NCBI GenBank assembly: GCA_947499595.1
Contig: CANMOY010000004.1
Location: 186,001 to 250,000 of the forward strand
DNA length: 64,000 nt
Source of the DNA: an uncultured Mesonia sp.
Lineage (GTDB): Bacteria > Bacteroidota > Bacteroidia > Flavobacteriales > Flavobacteriaceae
Direction: 5' to 3'
Below, in pieces: positions 54,506-63,479 of the stretch (position 1 is its first letter; every line of letters starts with the position of its first letter). The notes below the pieces were generated by a model. It was not told where the DNA came from, searched no databases, and worked only from the letters and a program-made list of their open reading frames with translations. Position numbers and translations under genes: made by a program.

Positions 54506-55092
54506 TTGTAGTAGGATTAACAGGTGGAATTGGCAGCGGTAAAACCACTGTGGCAAGATTTTTCCAAGAATTAGGAGTGCCACTTTATATTGCCGATTTA
54601 AAAGCAAAAGAGCTGCTACATCAAGATAAAAATTTGCAAAAAGCAATCATAGCCTTGCTAGGAGAAAAAGCATTTATTAATGGCCAATATAATACGAACT
54701 ATGTGAGTAGTCTGGTTTTTTCAGATCATATGCTACTTAAAAAATTAAATGCCATTATTCATCCCGCCGTTCATGCCGATTTTAAGGAATGGAAATCAAA
54801 TCAAAAAGCCCATTATGTCATTTATGAGGCTGCTATTTTGTTTGAACAGAACAGGCAGCACCACGTAGATTACACAATTTTGGTTACGGCGCCACTCGAA
54901 GAGCGTGTAAATCGCGTAATGCAGAGAGACCAAACCAATCGTCAAGCAGTATTAGATAGAATCAATAAACAATGGAGTGATGACCGCAAAAAATTGTTAG
55001 CCGATTTAGTCATAGAAAATACGGTCTTATCAGCTACAAAAGCTCAGGTTCAAGAAATTCATGAATACTTGCTAAACCTAGGAAGTAAGTAG
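54502..55092 (+). CDS. coaE: Dephospho-CoA kinase
   Basis: Last step of CoA synthesis. The product is 196 residues. P-loop 'GLTGGIGSGKTTVARFF' (5-21), 'LYIADLKAKELLHQD' with the substrate Asp, 'HPAVHADFKEW', 'YEAAILFE' and 'RVMQRDQTNRQAVLDRINKQ' are the CoaE motifs. It overlaps the YbbR gene by ATGA. coaBC at 40538 supplies the preceding pathway steps from a different operon. Confidence 0.96.
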   Translation: MIVVGLTGGIGSGKTTVARFFQELGVPLYIADLKAKELLHQDKNLQKAIIALLGEKAFINGQYNTNYVSSLVFSDHMLLKKLNAIIHPAVHADFKEWKSNQKAHYVIYEAAILFEQNRQHHVDYTILVTAPLEERVNRVMQRDQTNRQAVLDRINKQWSDDRKKLLADLVIENTVLSATKAQVQEIHEYLLNLGSK

Positions 55093-55105
55093 GTTTTTGC
55101 TAGTG

Positions 55106-55143
55106 TTAACATTTGGTTAAACCCTTAAAAAGGTAAATGTTAA
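55106..55143. promoter_or_regulatory. Inverted repeat upstream of the histidine kinase
   Basis: Arms ttaacattt (55106-55114) and aaatgttaa (55135-55143), perfect 9-bp inverted repeat with a 20-base spacer. An inner pair acc(c)tt/aaggt could extend a hairpin. The right arm ends five bases before the -7 box, a position suited to repression or autoregulation. Confidence 0.5.
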
Positions 55144-55148
55144 AACCT

Positions 55149-55156
55149 TACTTTTG
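55149..55156 (+). promoter_or_regulatory. -7 promoter element TACTTTTG for the histidine kinase
   Basis: Exact TAnnTTTG, five bases before the ATG at 55162, so a very short or absent leader is expected. Confidence 0.55.
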
Positions 55157-55161
55157 GAGAC

Positions 55162-56724
55162 ATGAAAAAGAAAGTTTTTGTCTTTTTGGTGTTGCTCATG
55201 AGCCTTTCGCTTATAGGAATCATCTTTGTTCAGGGGTATTGGATTAAAAATACGGTTGAAACAAATGAGGAGCAGTTTTCTTTTAATGCGCGACAAGTCT
55301 TGTTTCGTGTAGCCGATAGAATTGAACGTGAAGAAATAGATAAATATTACATTCAATACACACGGGTAGCCGACTCGACAAAACCTACCACCGCGAGGCT
55401 GAGCGAACTTTTTCAGATTAAACAAGACGAGCTTACCAACGAAACTTTTTTCTATACCAACAGCATCTTGCAAGAAGATTACAAATTATCTTCTTCTTTT
55501 TTAAGCGAAGAAAAAGATTCTATCGCTTTTAGAAAATTAGTAAATAGAAAAATTACGCGCCTAATACATGATGATAAACTTCGAGACAATCAGAATCTGA
55601 GTGCAGAGGAACGTTTTGAGAAAATATCAAGACTAGAAGATAATGAGAAATATTTATTGGTAGAGGCAATTAAAGAAAAAGCAGCCAACTTGCCTATCCA
55701 CAAACGCGTAGATACCGAAAGGGTGAAAACATTAATTCAAAATGAGTTAGCGGCGCGCCGAATTCAATCTGGCTTTGAATTCGCTATTTATAGCAAAGAC
55801 CTAGCAACAAAAGTTCGAACCGCCAACTTCGATCTTGATTCTCCTGCCACTTACGGTACACCATTGTTTAAAATGAATAATAATAGTTATCGGTTATACA
55901 TCAATTTTACCGAAAAGAAAAAGGAAGTGCTTTCGTCTATTGCAGTAATGACTTTCTTGAGTATAGTGTTTACCTTGATTATTATAATCGCATATTACAG
56001 TGCAATTTCACAGCTGGTGAAGCAAAGGCAAATTTCACAAATCAAGACCGATTTTATTAATAATATGACGCACGAGTTTAAGACACCAATTGCTACTATA
56101 AATTTGGCATTAGACTCTGTAAGAAATCCTAAGATTGCTCAAGATCAAGATCGGGTAAACCGTTATTTAGGAATGATTCGTGAGGAGAATAAGCGTATGC
56201 ATGCTCAAGTAGAGAATGTATTACGTATTTCTAAGTTGGAGAAAAATGAGCTCAACATAAAAAAAGAACGCCTTAAGCTTCATGATATTATTGAAGAAGC
56301 GATTACCCACGTTGAGTTGATAATTGAAGATCGCGGTGGATATATACAAACACATTTTGGCGCATTAAAATCAACGATATTAGCCAATGAGACACATTTT
56401 ACCAATGTTGTAGTAAATATGCTAGATAATGCTATTAAGTATTCTACCGAACAACCAAGAATCGATGTGTACACCGAAAATGTAAAAAATTATATTGTTT
56501 TAAAAATAAGAGATCAAGGGCAAGGAATGAATCGTATTGTGCAAAAAAAGGTCTTTGAGAAATTTTTTAGAGCGCATACAGGCGATATTCATAACGTCAA
56601 AGGACACGGGCTTGGTCTTGCCTATGTCAAGAAAATAGTAGAAGACCATCACGGTACTGTCACTTTAACCAGTGAAAAGGGGAAGGGAAGTACTTTTATT
56701 ATTAAATTACCTTTAATATCATAA
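55162..56724 (+). CDS. Sensor histidine kinase (RprX-like)
   Basis: A 520-residue membrane sensor kinase. Two membrane segments (about 4-26 and 256-281) flank a ~230-residue periplasmic sensor of unknown ligand. The phosphorylated His is H304 in 'INNMTHEFKTPIATI'; the ATPase domain has the N-box 'VVNMLDNAIKYS', G1 'RDQGQGMN' and G2 'GHGLGLAYVKKIVEDHHG'. It lacks an obvious HAMP domain, as is common in the phylum. The pair with the response regulator 3 bp downstream resembles Bacteroides RprX/RprY. An inverted repeat overlaps the promoter. Confidence 0.92.
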   Translation: MKKKVFVFLVLLMSLSLIGIIFVQGYWIKNTVETNEEQFSFNARQVLFRVADRIEREEIDKYYIQYTRVADSTKPTTARLSELFQIKQDELTNETFFYTNSILQEDYKLSSSFLSEEKDSIAFRKLVNRKITRLIHDDKLRDNQNLSAEERFEKISRLEDNEKYLLVEAIKEKAANLPIHKRVDTERVKTLIQNELAARRIQSGFEFAIYSKDLATKVRTANFDLDSPATYGTPLFKMNNNSYRLYINFTEKKKEVLSSIAVMTFLSIVFTLIIIIAYYSAISQLVKQRQISQIKTDFINNMTHEFKTPIATINLALDSVRNPKIAQDQDRVNRYLGMIREENKRMHAQVENVLRISKLEKNELNIKKERLKLHDIIEEAITHVELIIEDRGGYIQTHFGALKSTILANETHFTNVVVNMLDNAIKYSTEQPRIDVYTENVKNYIVLKIRDQGQGMNRIVQKKVFEKFFRAHTGDIHNVKGHGLGLAYVKKIVEDHHGTVTLTSEKGKGSTFIIKLPLIS

Positions 56725-56727
56725 AAT

Positions 56728-57441
56728 ATGGAAACTGAAAACAAAAAGATTTTATTAGTTGAAGATGACCCGAACTTCGGGATTGTTTTAAAAGATTATT
56801 TAGCGATGAATGACTATGAAGTTACACACGCTAAAAACGGAATGGAAGGCTTTGAAAAATTTAAGAAAGACGATTTTAATTTATGCATTCTAGATGTGAT
56901 GATGCCTTACAAAGATGGTTTTACTTTAGCCAAAGAAATAAGAGAGAAAAATGAAGATATACCCATTATCTTTTTAACGGCAAAAGCTATGAAAGAGGAT
57001 GTTTTAAAAGGGTATAAGGTTGGTGCCGACGATTATTTAAATAAACCTTTTGACAGCGAAGTGCTACTGATGAAAATTCAGGCTATTATGCAACGTAAAG
57101 CTACTGACAGTGTAGCCGATAGCAAACAATTTGAATTTCAAATTGGTGATTTTCATTTAAATTCTAAATTACGTTTCTTAACTTTTAGAGAAGAAGAGCC
57201 ACAAAAGCTTTCACCTAAAGAAAATGAACTACTTAGGTTATTAGCTTTACATGAAAATGATTTAATGCCTAGAGAATTAGCGCTTACTAAAATTTGGAGA
57301 GACGACAATTACTTTACTTCTAGAAGTATGGATGTTTATATTGCAAAATTGCGTAAGTACCTTAAAAAAGATGAAAACGTTGAAATTTTAAATATTCACG
57401 GTGAAGGATTTAGACTTGTGATTAGAAATCAAGAAGAATAA
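56728..57441 (+). CDS. OmpR-family response regulator (RprY-like)
   Basis: A 237-residue response regulator. Receiver domain: acidic pocket 'LLVEDDPN' (9-16), phospho-acceptor D56 in 'LCILDVMMP', 'IIFLTAKA' and the conserved Lys in 'DDYLNKPFD'. The C-terminal winged helix ('LSPKENELLRLLALHEND', 'FTSRSMDVYIAKLRKYLKKD', 'IHGEGFRLV') is of the OmpR type. Very close in layout to RprY of Bacteroides and Porphyromonas. Targets are unknown; the inverted repeat upstream of the kinase gene is a candidate site. Confidence 0.94.
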   Translation: METENKKILLVEDDPNFGIVLKDYLAMNDYEVTHAKNGMEGFEKFKKDDFNLCILDVMMPYKDGFTLAKEIREKNEDIPIIFLTAKAMKEDVLKGYKVGADDYLNKPFDSEVLLMKIQAIMQRKATDSVADSKQFEFQIGDFHLNSKLRFLTFREEEPQKLSPKENELLRLLALHENDLMPRELALTKIWRDDNYFTSRSMDVYIAKLRKYLKKDENVEILNIHGEGFRLVIRNQEE

Positions 57442-57476
57442 CACCTTAAAATAAATATTTCTAGTTTCCAAAAATT

Positions 57477-57513
57477 ACTTGCCAAATGGGCAACTATTTG
57501 GCAAGTGTTTTTT
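57477..57513. terminator. Terminator, response regulator / miaA
   Basis: acttgccaaat (57477-57487) pairs with atttggcaagt (57496-57506), followed by a T-run. It overlaps the miaA stop codon. Confidence 0.85.
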
Positions 57514-58402
57514 GCTCGATATAATGAATAATGGTTTTGGTATCTTGTGTATAATCAAACCACTTGATTTCGGGGTCTTTTTTAAACCAAGTCATTTGCC
57601 TTTTGGCAAATCTTCGTGTGTGTTTTTTAATTTCGGCTATCGCAAAATCGAGAGACCATTTTCCGTCAAAATAGGCAAACAACTCCTTGTAACCTACCGT
57701 ATTTAAGGCGTTTAATTCACGGTGCGAATATAAGCTCCTTGCCTCTTCCAACAACCCCATTTCTAGCATTAAATCTACGCGTTTTTCGATACGCTCGTAA
57801 AGAATAGCTCGATCGGCTTCTAAACCTATTTTTATATTTTTAAAATTTCTTTCCTTCTTGTTTTGGGTTCTGTAAAATGAAAAATTTTGTGGCGCGCCTA
57901 AACAAATCTCCAAGGCTCGAATAACACGCTGCTTGTTTTGTAAGTCGGCTTTTGCGGCATACTCCGGATCCAATTCTCTTAGTTCTTCAGCTAGTAATTC
58001 TAAACCCTCCTCGGCATAACGCTGATTTAAATTTTCACGGATATACGGATCAATATCCGGAAATTGATCTAAGCCATCGGTGATGGCTTTTATATATAAG
58101 CCGCTACCACCTACCATTACTAATGGGTTTTTGTCTTGAAACAATTTATCTATTAGCGGAATGACCTCCTTCTCAAAATCACCAACAGAGAACTCCTGGT
58201 GTATGCTTTTATTCTGAATGTAATGGTGTTTTGCAGCCTTTAATTCGCTCAGACTCGGCACGGCTGTTCCAATATTCATTTCTTTATAAAATTGTCTAGA
58301 ATCGGCCGAGATGATTTCGGTATTAAAGTGCTGGGCTACTTTTATTGCCAAAGCGGTTTTGCCTATAGCCGTTGGCCCTAAAATATGAATTAGATTATTC
58401 AT
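57494..58402 (-). CDS. miaA: tRNA dimethylallyltransferase
   Basis: Adds the isopentenyl group to A37 of tRNAs reading UNN codons. The product is 302 residues. P-loop 'ILGPTAIGKTALA' (7-19), 'IISADSRQFYKEMNIGTA' (31-48) with the substrate Asp/Ser, 'MVGGSGLYIKAITDGL' and 'RFAKRQMTWFKKD' are all present. Its start lies inside the last codons of the ion-channel gene (8-bp overlap), so translation is coupled. Confidence 0.97.
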   Translation of the reverse strand: MNNLIHILGPTAIGKTALAIKVAQHFNTEIISADSRQFYKEMNIGTAVPSLSELKAAKHHYIQNKSIHQEFSVGDFEKEVIPLIDKLFQDKNPLVMVGGSGLYIKAITDGLDQFPDIDPYIRENLNQRYAEEGLELLAEELRELDPEYAAKADLQNKQRVIRALEICLGAPQNFSFYRTQNKKERNFKNIKIGLEADRAILYERIEKRVDLMLEMGLLEEARSLYSHRELNALNTVGYKELFAYFDGKWSLDFAIAEIKKHTRRFAKRQMTWFKKDPEIKWFDYTQDTKTIIHYIEQKTLAK

Positions 58403-59249
58403 TTTTTTTTCTTATTTCATTCCGTAAAGAATAGCCGCAACGATGGCAATATTTTGCCCGGTCTAAATGCGTTTTTTCGTTACAATTATAACAAGATAAA
58501 GAATTAAACGATTGGTCATTTCTGCTTCTAGCACTGTATTCTGCGCTTACTATACCCGTTGGTACCGCAATAATACCATAACCCAATATCATAATTAGAG
58601 ATGCCAAAAATCTACCCATCGAAGTTATAGGGTGAATATCTCCAAATCCTACTGTAGTTAAGGTTACAATTGTCCAATAAACACCAACGGGAATACTCGT
58701 AAATCCGGCTTTTTCGCCCTCTATCATGTACATCAAAGTACCGGCGATGATTGAAAGGACTACCACGGCAAATAAAAATACAAAAATTTTGGCTCGGCTA
58801 TTGCGCAAGGCGCCTAATAGTCGATTACCTTCGCCCATATAGCGCGAAATTTTAAGTACCCGAAAAACGCGCAAAAGCCTTAAGGCTCTAAAGGTAATGA
58901 GTGCCGAGCTTCCGGTTATAAAGAACGATAGGTATAAGGGTATGGTCGATAGAAAATCAATGATACCATAAAAGCTGAAGATATAGCGTGAAGGTCGGCG
59001 AATACTTATGATTCTCAAAATATACTCAATGGTAAATAAAATAGTAATTACCCATTCGGCATAAATTAAATATTCATAAACCCATGGCTCAAGACCAGAT
59101 ACACTTTCGAGCATCACAAAAATTACGCTCAAAAAAATAAAAACCAATAGAACAACATCAAAAGCTTTACCTGCAGGGGTTTCTGCTTCGTAAATAATGT
59201 CGTGCAATTTTTCACGCCAAGTGATATCGGTATGCTTATTTTTTTCCAA
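58395..59249 (-). CDS. Voltage-gated K+ channel-like protein with C-terminal zinc ribbon
   Basis: A 284-residue ion channel subunit with six predicted membrane segments. S4 carries charges at every third position (R121, R124, R127, R130, K133), and the pore filter is 'TVGFGD' (199-204), so potassium selectivity is expected. After S6 there is an unusual short cytoplasmic tail with four cysteines, C253, C256, C268 and C271 (CxxC-x11-CxxC), like a rubredoxin or zinc-ribbon knuckle, then a basic end. It lies in a run of metabolic and RNA genes, overlapping miaA by 8 bp. A metal- or redox-sensing role for the tail is inference. Confidence 0.9.
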   Translation of the reverse strand: MEKNKHTDITWREKLHDIIYEAETPAGKAFDVVLLVFIFLSVIFVMLESVSGLEPWVYEYLIYAEWVITILFTIEYILRIISIRRPSRYIFSFYGIIDFLSTIPLYLSFFITGSSALITFRALRLLRVFRVLKISRYMGEGNRLLGALRNSRAKIFVFLFAVVVLSIIAGTLMYMIEGEKAGFTSIPVGVYWTIVTLTTVGFGDIHPITSMGRFLASLIMILGYGIIAVPTGIVSAEYSARSRNDQSFNSLSCYNCNEKTHLDRAKYCHRCGYSLRNEIRKKNE

Positions 59250-59297
59250 AATACTAGTAGCCGGTTAAGCAGTCTAAATTATTAATAAAATAAGGGA

Positions 59298-60659
59298 TTA
59301 AAAACTTTTTACCGATAGATTTTTTTTGCGGCGTAAATAACTTTGAATAATATGCCGAGTATCCCGGTTTTCTTGTGCATAGGTGAGGCGTTTTTTCAAT
59401 AGTTTAATGTCTTCAAACTGATGATTGAGGGTAACAAATGCATAACCTAGATAAGTACCGTCTTCAATCAATAAAATACTTTTTTCATCGGGTTTTCTAC
59501 CCCGATCTACAATAATCATATTTTGATTTTTGTAATTGTACTTTTCTTCCAGTTCCGCTATACGGGAGTTGTAACTATCAGGTGTTTCTTCGCCAATACA
59601 TGCCCCGTTGCATTTTTTTATAGTATAGTTAAAACAGTTACCCGAAGTTTTATGCAAACCAGTAAACTTAGCACATAGACTATAATCTTCTGTCACTCGT
59701 TCTAAAAACGACTTGGCTTGTCGCAAACTGGTAAAGGTAGTAAGGGGCTGATCAACTAAATTCGACTCGGCGATTCGCATAGTTTTGTAACCCATTTCGT
59801 TTTCACGGATTTCAATAGCGTAATTGAATATATCTTTTTTTAAAGCTCGATTGTATTTAGGTTTTAGTTTTTTTATCGCTTCATTTTCTTTAATCAAAGC
59901 GAGTAACTCTGTGCCAGTGGTCTCAATACTAATGCGTTGCACTTCAATCTGCATTTTCTTAGCCTTGTGACTCGTATTGGTAAAATGCTGGTTTATACGT
60001 TTTCTTATGTTTTTGCTTTTACCCACATAAATAATATCTCCAGCCGTGTTATGCATATAATAAACGCCAACAGTAGCAGGCATTTCTTCGATTAATCGTA
60101 TTAATTTTTTATCTAAACTATTCTTGGGTAAACTGCGTACCGCTTTTTTTACGATTTCTTTATTAGCATCTTTTTGTAAAAGCAGTTCAAACAATTTAAC
60201 AGTTGCCAAAGCATCTCCGCTTGCCCTATGCCTATTGGTTATAGGGATTCCTAGACTTTTTACTAGCTTTCCTAAGCTATAGGAGGGTAAATCGGGTATA
60301 AGTTTTTTTGACAATTCAAGACTACATAGGGTGTTGCGTTCATAACTATAGCCTAAACGCTTGTATTCTAGCCTTAAAATGCGGTAGTCAAATTTTGCAT
60401 TGTGAGCTACCAATACGCAATCTTCGGTAATTTCAATTATTCTTTTGGCTACTTCATAAAATTTAGGTGCCTGGCGTAGCATTTCATTGTTGATACCGGT
60501 AAGTCCTACTACAAAAGCTTGAATGGGACGTTCAGGATTTACTAAACTGATGAATTGATCAACGATTTGTTCTCCGTCATGCTTATAAATAGCAATCTCA
60601 GTAACGCCTTCTTCGTTGTATTTACCTCCGGTGGTTTCTATGTCTACAATGGCATACAT
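59298..60659 (-). CDS. DnaQ-like exonuclease fused to GIY-YIG nuclease
   Basis: A 453-residue protein. Residues ~1-170 are a DEDDh 3'-5' exonuclease like the DnaQ/epsilon family ('YAIVDIETTG', 'VAHNAKFDYRIL', 'HRASGDALATVKLF'). Residues ~190-270 are a UvrC/Cho-type GIY-YIG nuclease ('VGVYYMHNTAGDIIYVGKSK' and 'IRKRINQHF'). A later Cys-rich stretch ('CAKFTGLHKTSGNCFNYTIKKC', key Cys residues, and NGAC) resembles the UvrC cysteine region. It is probably a repair nuclease that cuts and trims damaged DNA. I start at MYAIVDIETTG; an ATG 30 bases upstream would overlap the yggS gene by 17 bp. Confidence 0.9.
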   Translation of the reverse strand: MYAIVDIETTGGKYNEEGVTEIAIYKHDGEQIVDQFISLVNPERPIQAFVVGLTGINNEMLRQAPKFYEVAKRIIEITEDCVLVAHNAKFDYRILRLEYKRLGYSYERNTLCSLELSKKLIPDLPSYSLGKLVKSLGIPITNRHRASGDALATVKLFELLLQKDANKEIVKKAVRSLPKNSLDKKLIRLIEEMPATVGVYYMHNTAGDIIYVGKSKNIRKRINQHFTNTSHKAKKMQIEVQRISIETTGTELLALIKENEAIKKLKPKYNRALKKDIFNYAIEIRENEMGYKTMRIAESNLVDQPLTTFTSLRQAKSFLERVTEDYSLCAKFTGLHKTSGNCFNYTIKKCNGACIGEETPDSYNSRIAELEEKYNYKNQNMIIVDRGRKPDEKSILLIEDGTYLGYAFVTLNHQFEDIKLLKKRLTYAQENRDTRHIIQSYLRRKKNLSVKSF

Positions 60660-60672
60660 GCTGTAAGGCGTT

Positions 60673-61332
60673 TTAATAGTTACGTGCACCGAATATGGCG
60701 CTTCCTATTCGCAGCATATTACTTTGATGTTCGAGTGCTATTTTATAATCTCCGCTCATTCCCATAGAAAGTATTTCTAATTCAGGATGTTGTAATTTTA
60801 ATTGATTAAAGGCTTGAGATAAATATTCGAATTCTTTATGAATTTGCTGGGTATCTTCCGTAAAGGTTGCCATACCCATTAAACCTACAATTTTTACATT
60901 TTTCATTTGGGTATATACATCACCCGATAGAATTTCTTTCGCCGTAGCCAGATCCATTCCGTATTTGGTATCTTCCTCGGCAATTTTTATTTGAAGTAAA
61001 CAATCGATAACACGTTCGTTTTTTTTGGCCTCTTTGTTGATTTCTTTCAGCAATTTCATTTTATGTACCCCGTGAATCAATTGCACATAAGGCGCCATGT
61101 ATTTGACCTTGTTGGTTTGCACGTGACCAATCATATGCCATTGAATATCTGAAGGCAGATTGGCTTGCTTATCGGTCATTTCTTGAATTTTATTTTCGCC
61201 AAAAACACGTTGCCCAGCCTCGTAGGCCTGTAAAATTTCTTGCTCGCTTTTGGTTTTAGAAACAGCTACAAGTTGCACGTGCTTAGGTAACTCACTTAAA
61301 ACTTGATTTAAATTTGTTGAAATGTTACTCAT
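60673..61332 (-). CDS. YggS family PLP-binding protein (PLP homeostasis)
   Basis: A 219-residue alanine-racemase-fold protein that binds pyridoxal phosphate and buffers its level; no catalysis is established. The PLP lysine is K26 in 'VAVSKTKSEQEI', followed by 'FGENKIQEMTDKQ', 'WHMIGHVQTNKVKY' and 'LSMGMSGDYKIALEHQSNMLRIGSAIFG' type C-terminus (key residues S-M-G-M-S-x-D, R-I-G). Between a DUF1015 gene (3 bp upstream) and the exonuclease gene on the same strand; co-transcription is likely. Confidence 0.93.
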   Translation of the reverse strand: MSNISTNLNQVLSELPKHVQLVAVSKTKSEQEILQAYEAGQRVFGENKIQEMTDKQANLPSDIQWHMIGHVQTNKVKYMAPYVQLIHGVHKMKLLKEINKEAKKNERVIDCLLQIKIAEEDTKYGMDLATAKEILSGDVYTQMKNVKIVGLMGMATFTEDTQQIHKEFEYLSQAFNQLKLQHPELEILSMGMSGDYKIALEHQSNMLRIGSAIFGARNY

Positions 61333-61335
61333 AGT

Positions 61336-62574
61336 TTAGTATTCATATATGGTGATACCGCTGCGTAATTTGGGTTCTATGTAAGTTGATTTGGGAGGCA
61401 TGGTTAAACCTTCATTGGCGATTTGTTTCATTTCGGAAACAGAAGCTGGCAGCATACCAAATCCTACTTTAAACTCTCCACGGTCTACTAGTCCTTTGAC
61501 ATACGCCATGCCTTTTTTACCATGGGCGTAGTCCAAACGTTTGTCTGAGCGTGCATCGCCAATACCCAAAATAGGATTTAAAACGGTTTTATATAAGACT
61601 TGCGCATCGAGATGAGATAATGCATTTTCGGTTTTATAGTTTAACTTTCGTAAGTGTAGACTATAAAAATCACCGTCAAGGTACATACTAAAAGAATGCT
61701 TTTCTTGAGGCTTATAATAGGTATTCTTGCGGTTTTCTATTTTAAAAAAATTATCTAACCGAATGAGAAACTCTTCTTTGCTTAAGCCATTTAAATCTTT
61801 TACCAGCCGATTAAATTCTAAAATTTTAAGGTTACTCTCTGGTATGATGTAACTCATAAAAAAATTATAAGGCTCTTTACCGGTATGCTCTTTATTGCTT
61901 TTTTTTAATTCTTCGCAAAGTTGATGAGCGCTGGCACTGCGGTGATGACCATCGGCAATATAAAGATGATCCATCGACTTAAAAATCTGAGTGATTTGTT
62001 GGCAGGTTTGAGCATCGTCAATCAACCACAAATAATGGGTGTCTCTGTAGGTGGTGGTAAATTCGTATTCTGGACGTATGCTTTTCGCATTATTGATGAT
62101 CGCAGATAAATCTGAATTATCGGGGTGCGTTAACAAAACTGGCTCTGCATTAAAGCCAACAGTTTGCAAGTATTTTTTAAAATCTTCTTCGCGGTAAGCG
62201 ATGGTTTCTTCGTGCCTTTTTATTAAATTACTTTTGTAACTATTAAGGCCCGTGGCGGCAACAATACCAGTAAAAACGTGACCGTCTGCATCTTTGCGTT
62301 CATAAATATAAAAACAAGGATGCTCATCTTTGATAAAAATATGGTCTTCTCGAAATTCTTGATAGCGATTGCGTACCAATTCATACCGATCTGGTCCCGA
62401 TACCTCTTTGTGGTATTTATAACCCGGATTCACAATATGTAAAAATGAAAACGGATTGTTGTCTAGCCGAGCTTCCCTTTCGGCCTGTGTATAGTGATGG
62501 TAAGGTCGAGATGAAATTAAACCAACTTTGTCACGGGTGGGTCTCACAGCCCGAAAAGGAACAACTTCTGGCAT
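61336..62574 (-). CDS. DUF1015 family protein
   Basis: A 412-residue protein of DUF1015. Signature stretches are 'FRAVRPTRDKVGLISSRPYH' near the start, 'LYIADGHHRSASAHQL' (about 204-219, the most conserved block) and 'FFMSYIIPESNLKILEFNRLV'. The function of the family is not established, though the neighbourhood with a PLP protein and acyl-CoA dehydrogenase suggests metabolism. It starts 6 bp after the hydroxyacyl-CoA dehydrogenase gene. Confidence 0.9.
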   Translation of the reverse strand: MPEVVPFRAVRPTRDKVGLISSRPYHHYTQAEREARLDNNPFSFLHIVNPGYKYHKEVSGPDRYELVRNRYQEFREDHIFIKDEHPCFYIYERKDADGHVFTGIVAATGLNSYKSNLIKRHEETIAYREEDFKKYLQTVGFNAEPVLLTHPDNSDLSAIINNAKSIRPEYEFTTTYRDTHYLWLIDDAQTCQQITQIFKSMDHLYIADGHHRSASAHQLCEELKKSNKEHTGKEPYNFFMSYIIPESNLKILEFNRLVKDLNGLSKEEFLIRLDNFFKIENRKNTYYKPQEKHSFSMYLDGDFYSLHLRKLNYKTENALSHLDAQVLYKTVLNPILGIGDARSDKRLDYAHGKKGMAYVKGLVDRGEFKVGFGMLPASVSEMKQIANEGLTMPPKSTYIEPKLRSGITIYEY

Positions 62575-62580
62575 AGTAAT

Positions 62581-63468
62581 TTATTTGAATTGAGCAGCCA
62601 CAACTTCGGCTTTTTTAGATTCGCTATAGTCGTAAAAACCTTCGCCCGATTTAACGCCTAGTTTTCCAGCTTGTACCATATTCACCAATAATGGGCAAGG
62701 AGCATATTTCGGATTTTTAAATCCGTCGTACATTACTTCTAAAATACTCAAACAAACGTCTAAACCAATAAAATCGGCCAATTGTAAGGGCCCCATAGGA
62801 TGTGCCATACCCAATTTCATCACGGTGTCTATTTCTTTAACGCCGCCCACTTGGTTATAAAGTGTTTCAATGGCTTCATTAAGCATAGGCATCAAGATAC
62901 GATTGGCTACAAAACCAGGATAATCATTCACCTCTGTAGGTGTCTTTTTTAAAGCCACCGATAAATCCATTATTTTTTGAGTTACTTCCTGCGAAGTACT
63001 ATAACCTTTAATAATTTCAACCAACTTCATAATGGGTACAGGATTCATAAAGTGCATCCCGATTACCTGCTCAGGTCGTCTAGTTACCGATGCAATTTTT
63101 GTAATTGAAATTGAACTGGTATTGGATGCCAAAATAGTTTCTTTAGCGCAAAACTCATCCAATTGCTTGAATATTTTTAATTTTAAGTCTTCGTTTTCGG
63201 TGGCAGCTTCAACCACCAAGTCAACTTGCTGCACTCCCTCTTTTAAATCGGTAAAAGTGGTGATATTGGCTAAAGTCTGATCTTTATCTTGCTCGCTAAT
63301 TTTTTCCTTAGCAAGCATACGATCTAGATTTTTTGTAATGGTAGCCATTCCTCGATCTAAATTCTCTTGAGCTATATCAATTAAATGTACTTTGTAATTA
63401 AACTGAGCAAAAGTATGAGCAATTCCGTTACCCATTGTACCGGCTCCTATTACGGCAATATTCTTCAT
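62581..63468 (-). CDS. 3-hydroxyacyl-CoA (3-hydroxybutyryl-CoA) dehydrogenase
   Basis: A 295-residue NAD-dependent dehydrogenase acting in beta-oxidation or butanoate metabolism. The dinucleotide site is 'IAVIGAGTMGNGIAHTFAQ' (4-22) with acidic D31 selecting NAD; 'ASNTSSISITKIA' and 'GMHFMNPVPIMKLVEII' hold the catalytic Ser/His/Glu set, and the C-terminal domain has 'YPGFVANRILMPMLNEA' and 'GLDVCLSILEVMYDGF'. It follows the Gfo/Idh/MocA gene by 11 bp. Whether it serves degradation or synthesis is not visible here. Confidence 0.94.
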   Translation of the reverse strand: MKNIAVIGAGTMGNGIAHTFAQFNYKVHLIDIAQENLDRGMATITKNLDRMLAKEKISEQDKDQTLANITTFTDLKEGVQQVDLVVEAATENEDLKLKIFKQLDEFCAKETILASNTSSISITKIASVTRRPEQVIGMHFMNPVPIMKLVEIIKGYSTSQEVTQKIMDLSVALKKTPTEVNDYPGFVANRILMPMLNEAIETLYNQVGGVKEIDTVMKLGMAHPMGPLQLADFIGLDVCLSILEVMYDGFKNPKYAPCPLLVNMVQAGKLGVKSGEGFYDYSESKKAEVVAAQFK

Positions 63469-63479
63469 AATTCTAATTT

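Noticed and set aside
55117-55473. 118-codon open frame on the minus strand
   Set aside because: It lies antisense to the histidine kinase promoter and N-terminus, which have clear motifs; no family resemblance.
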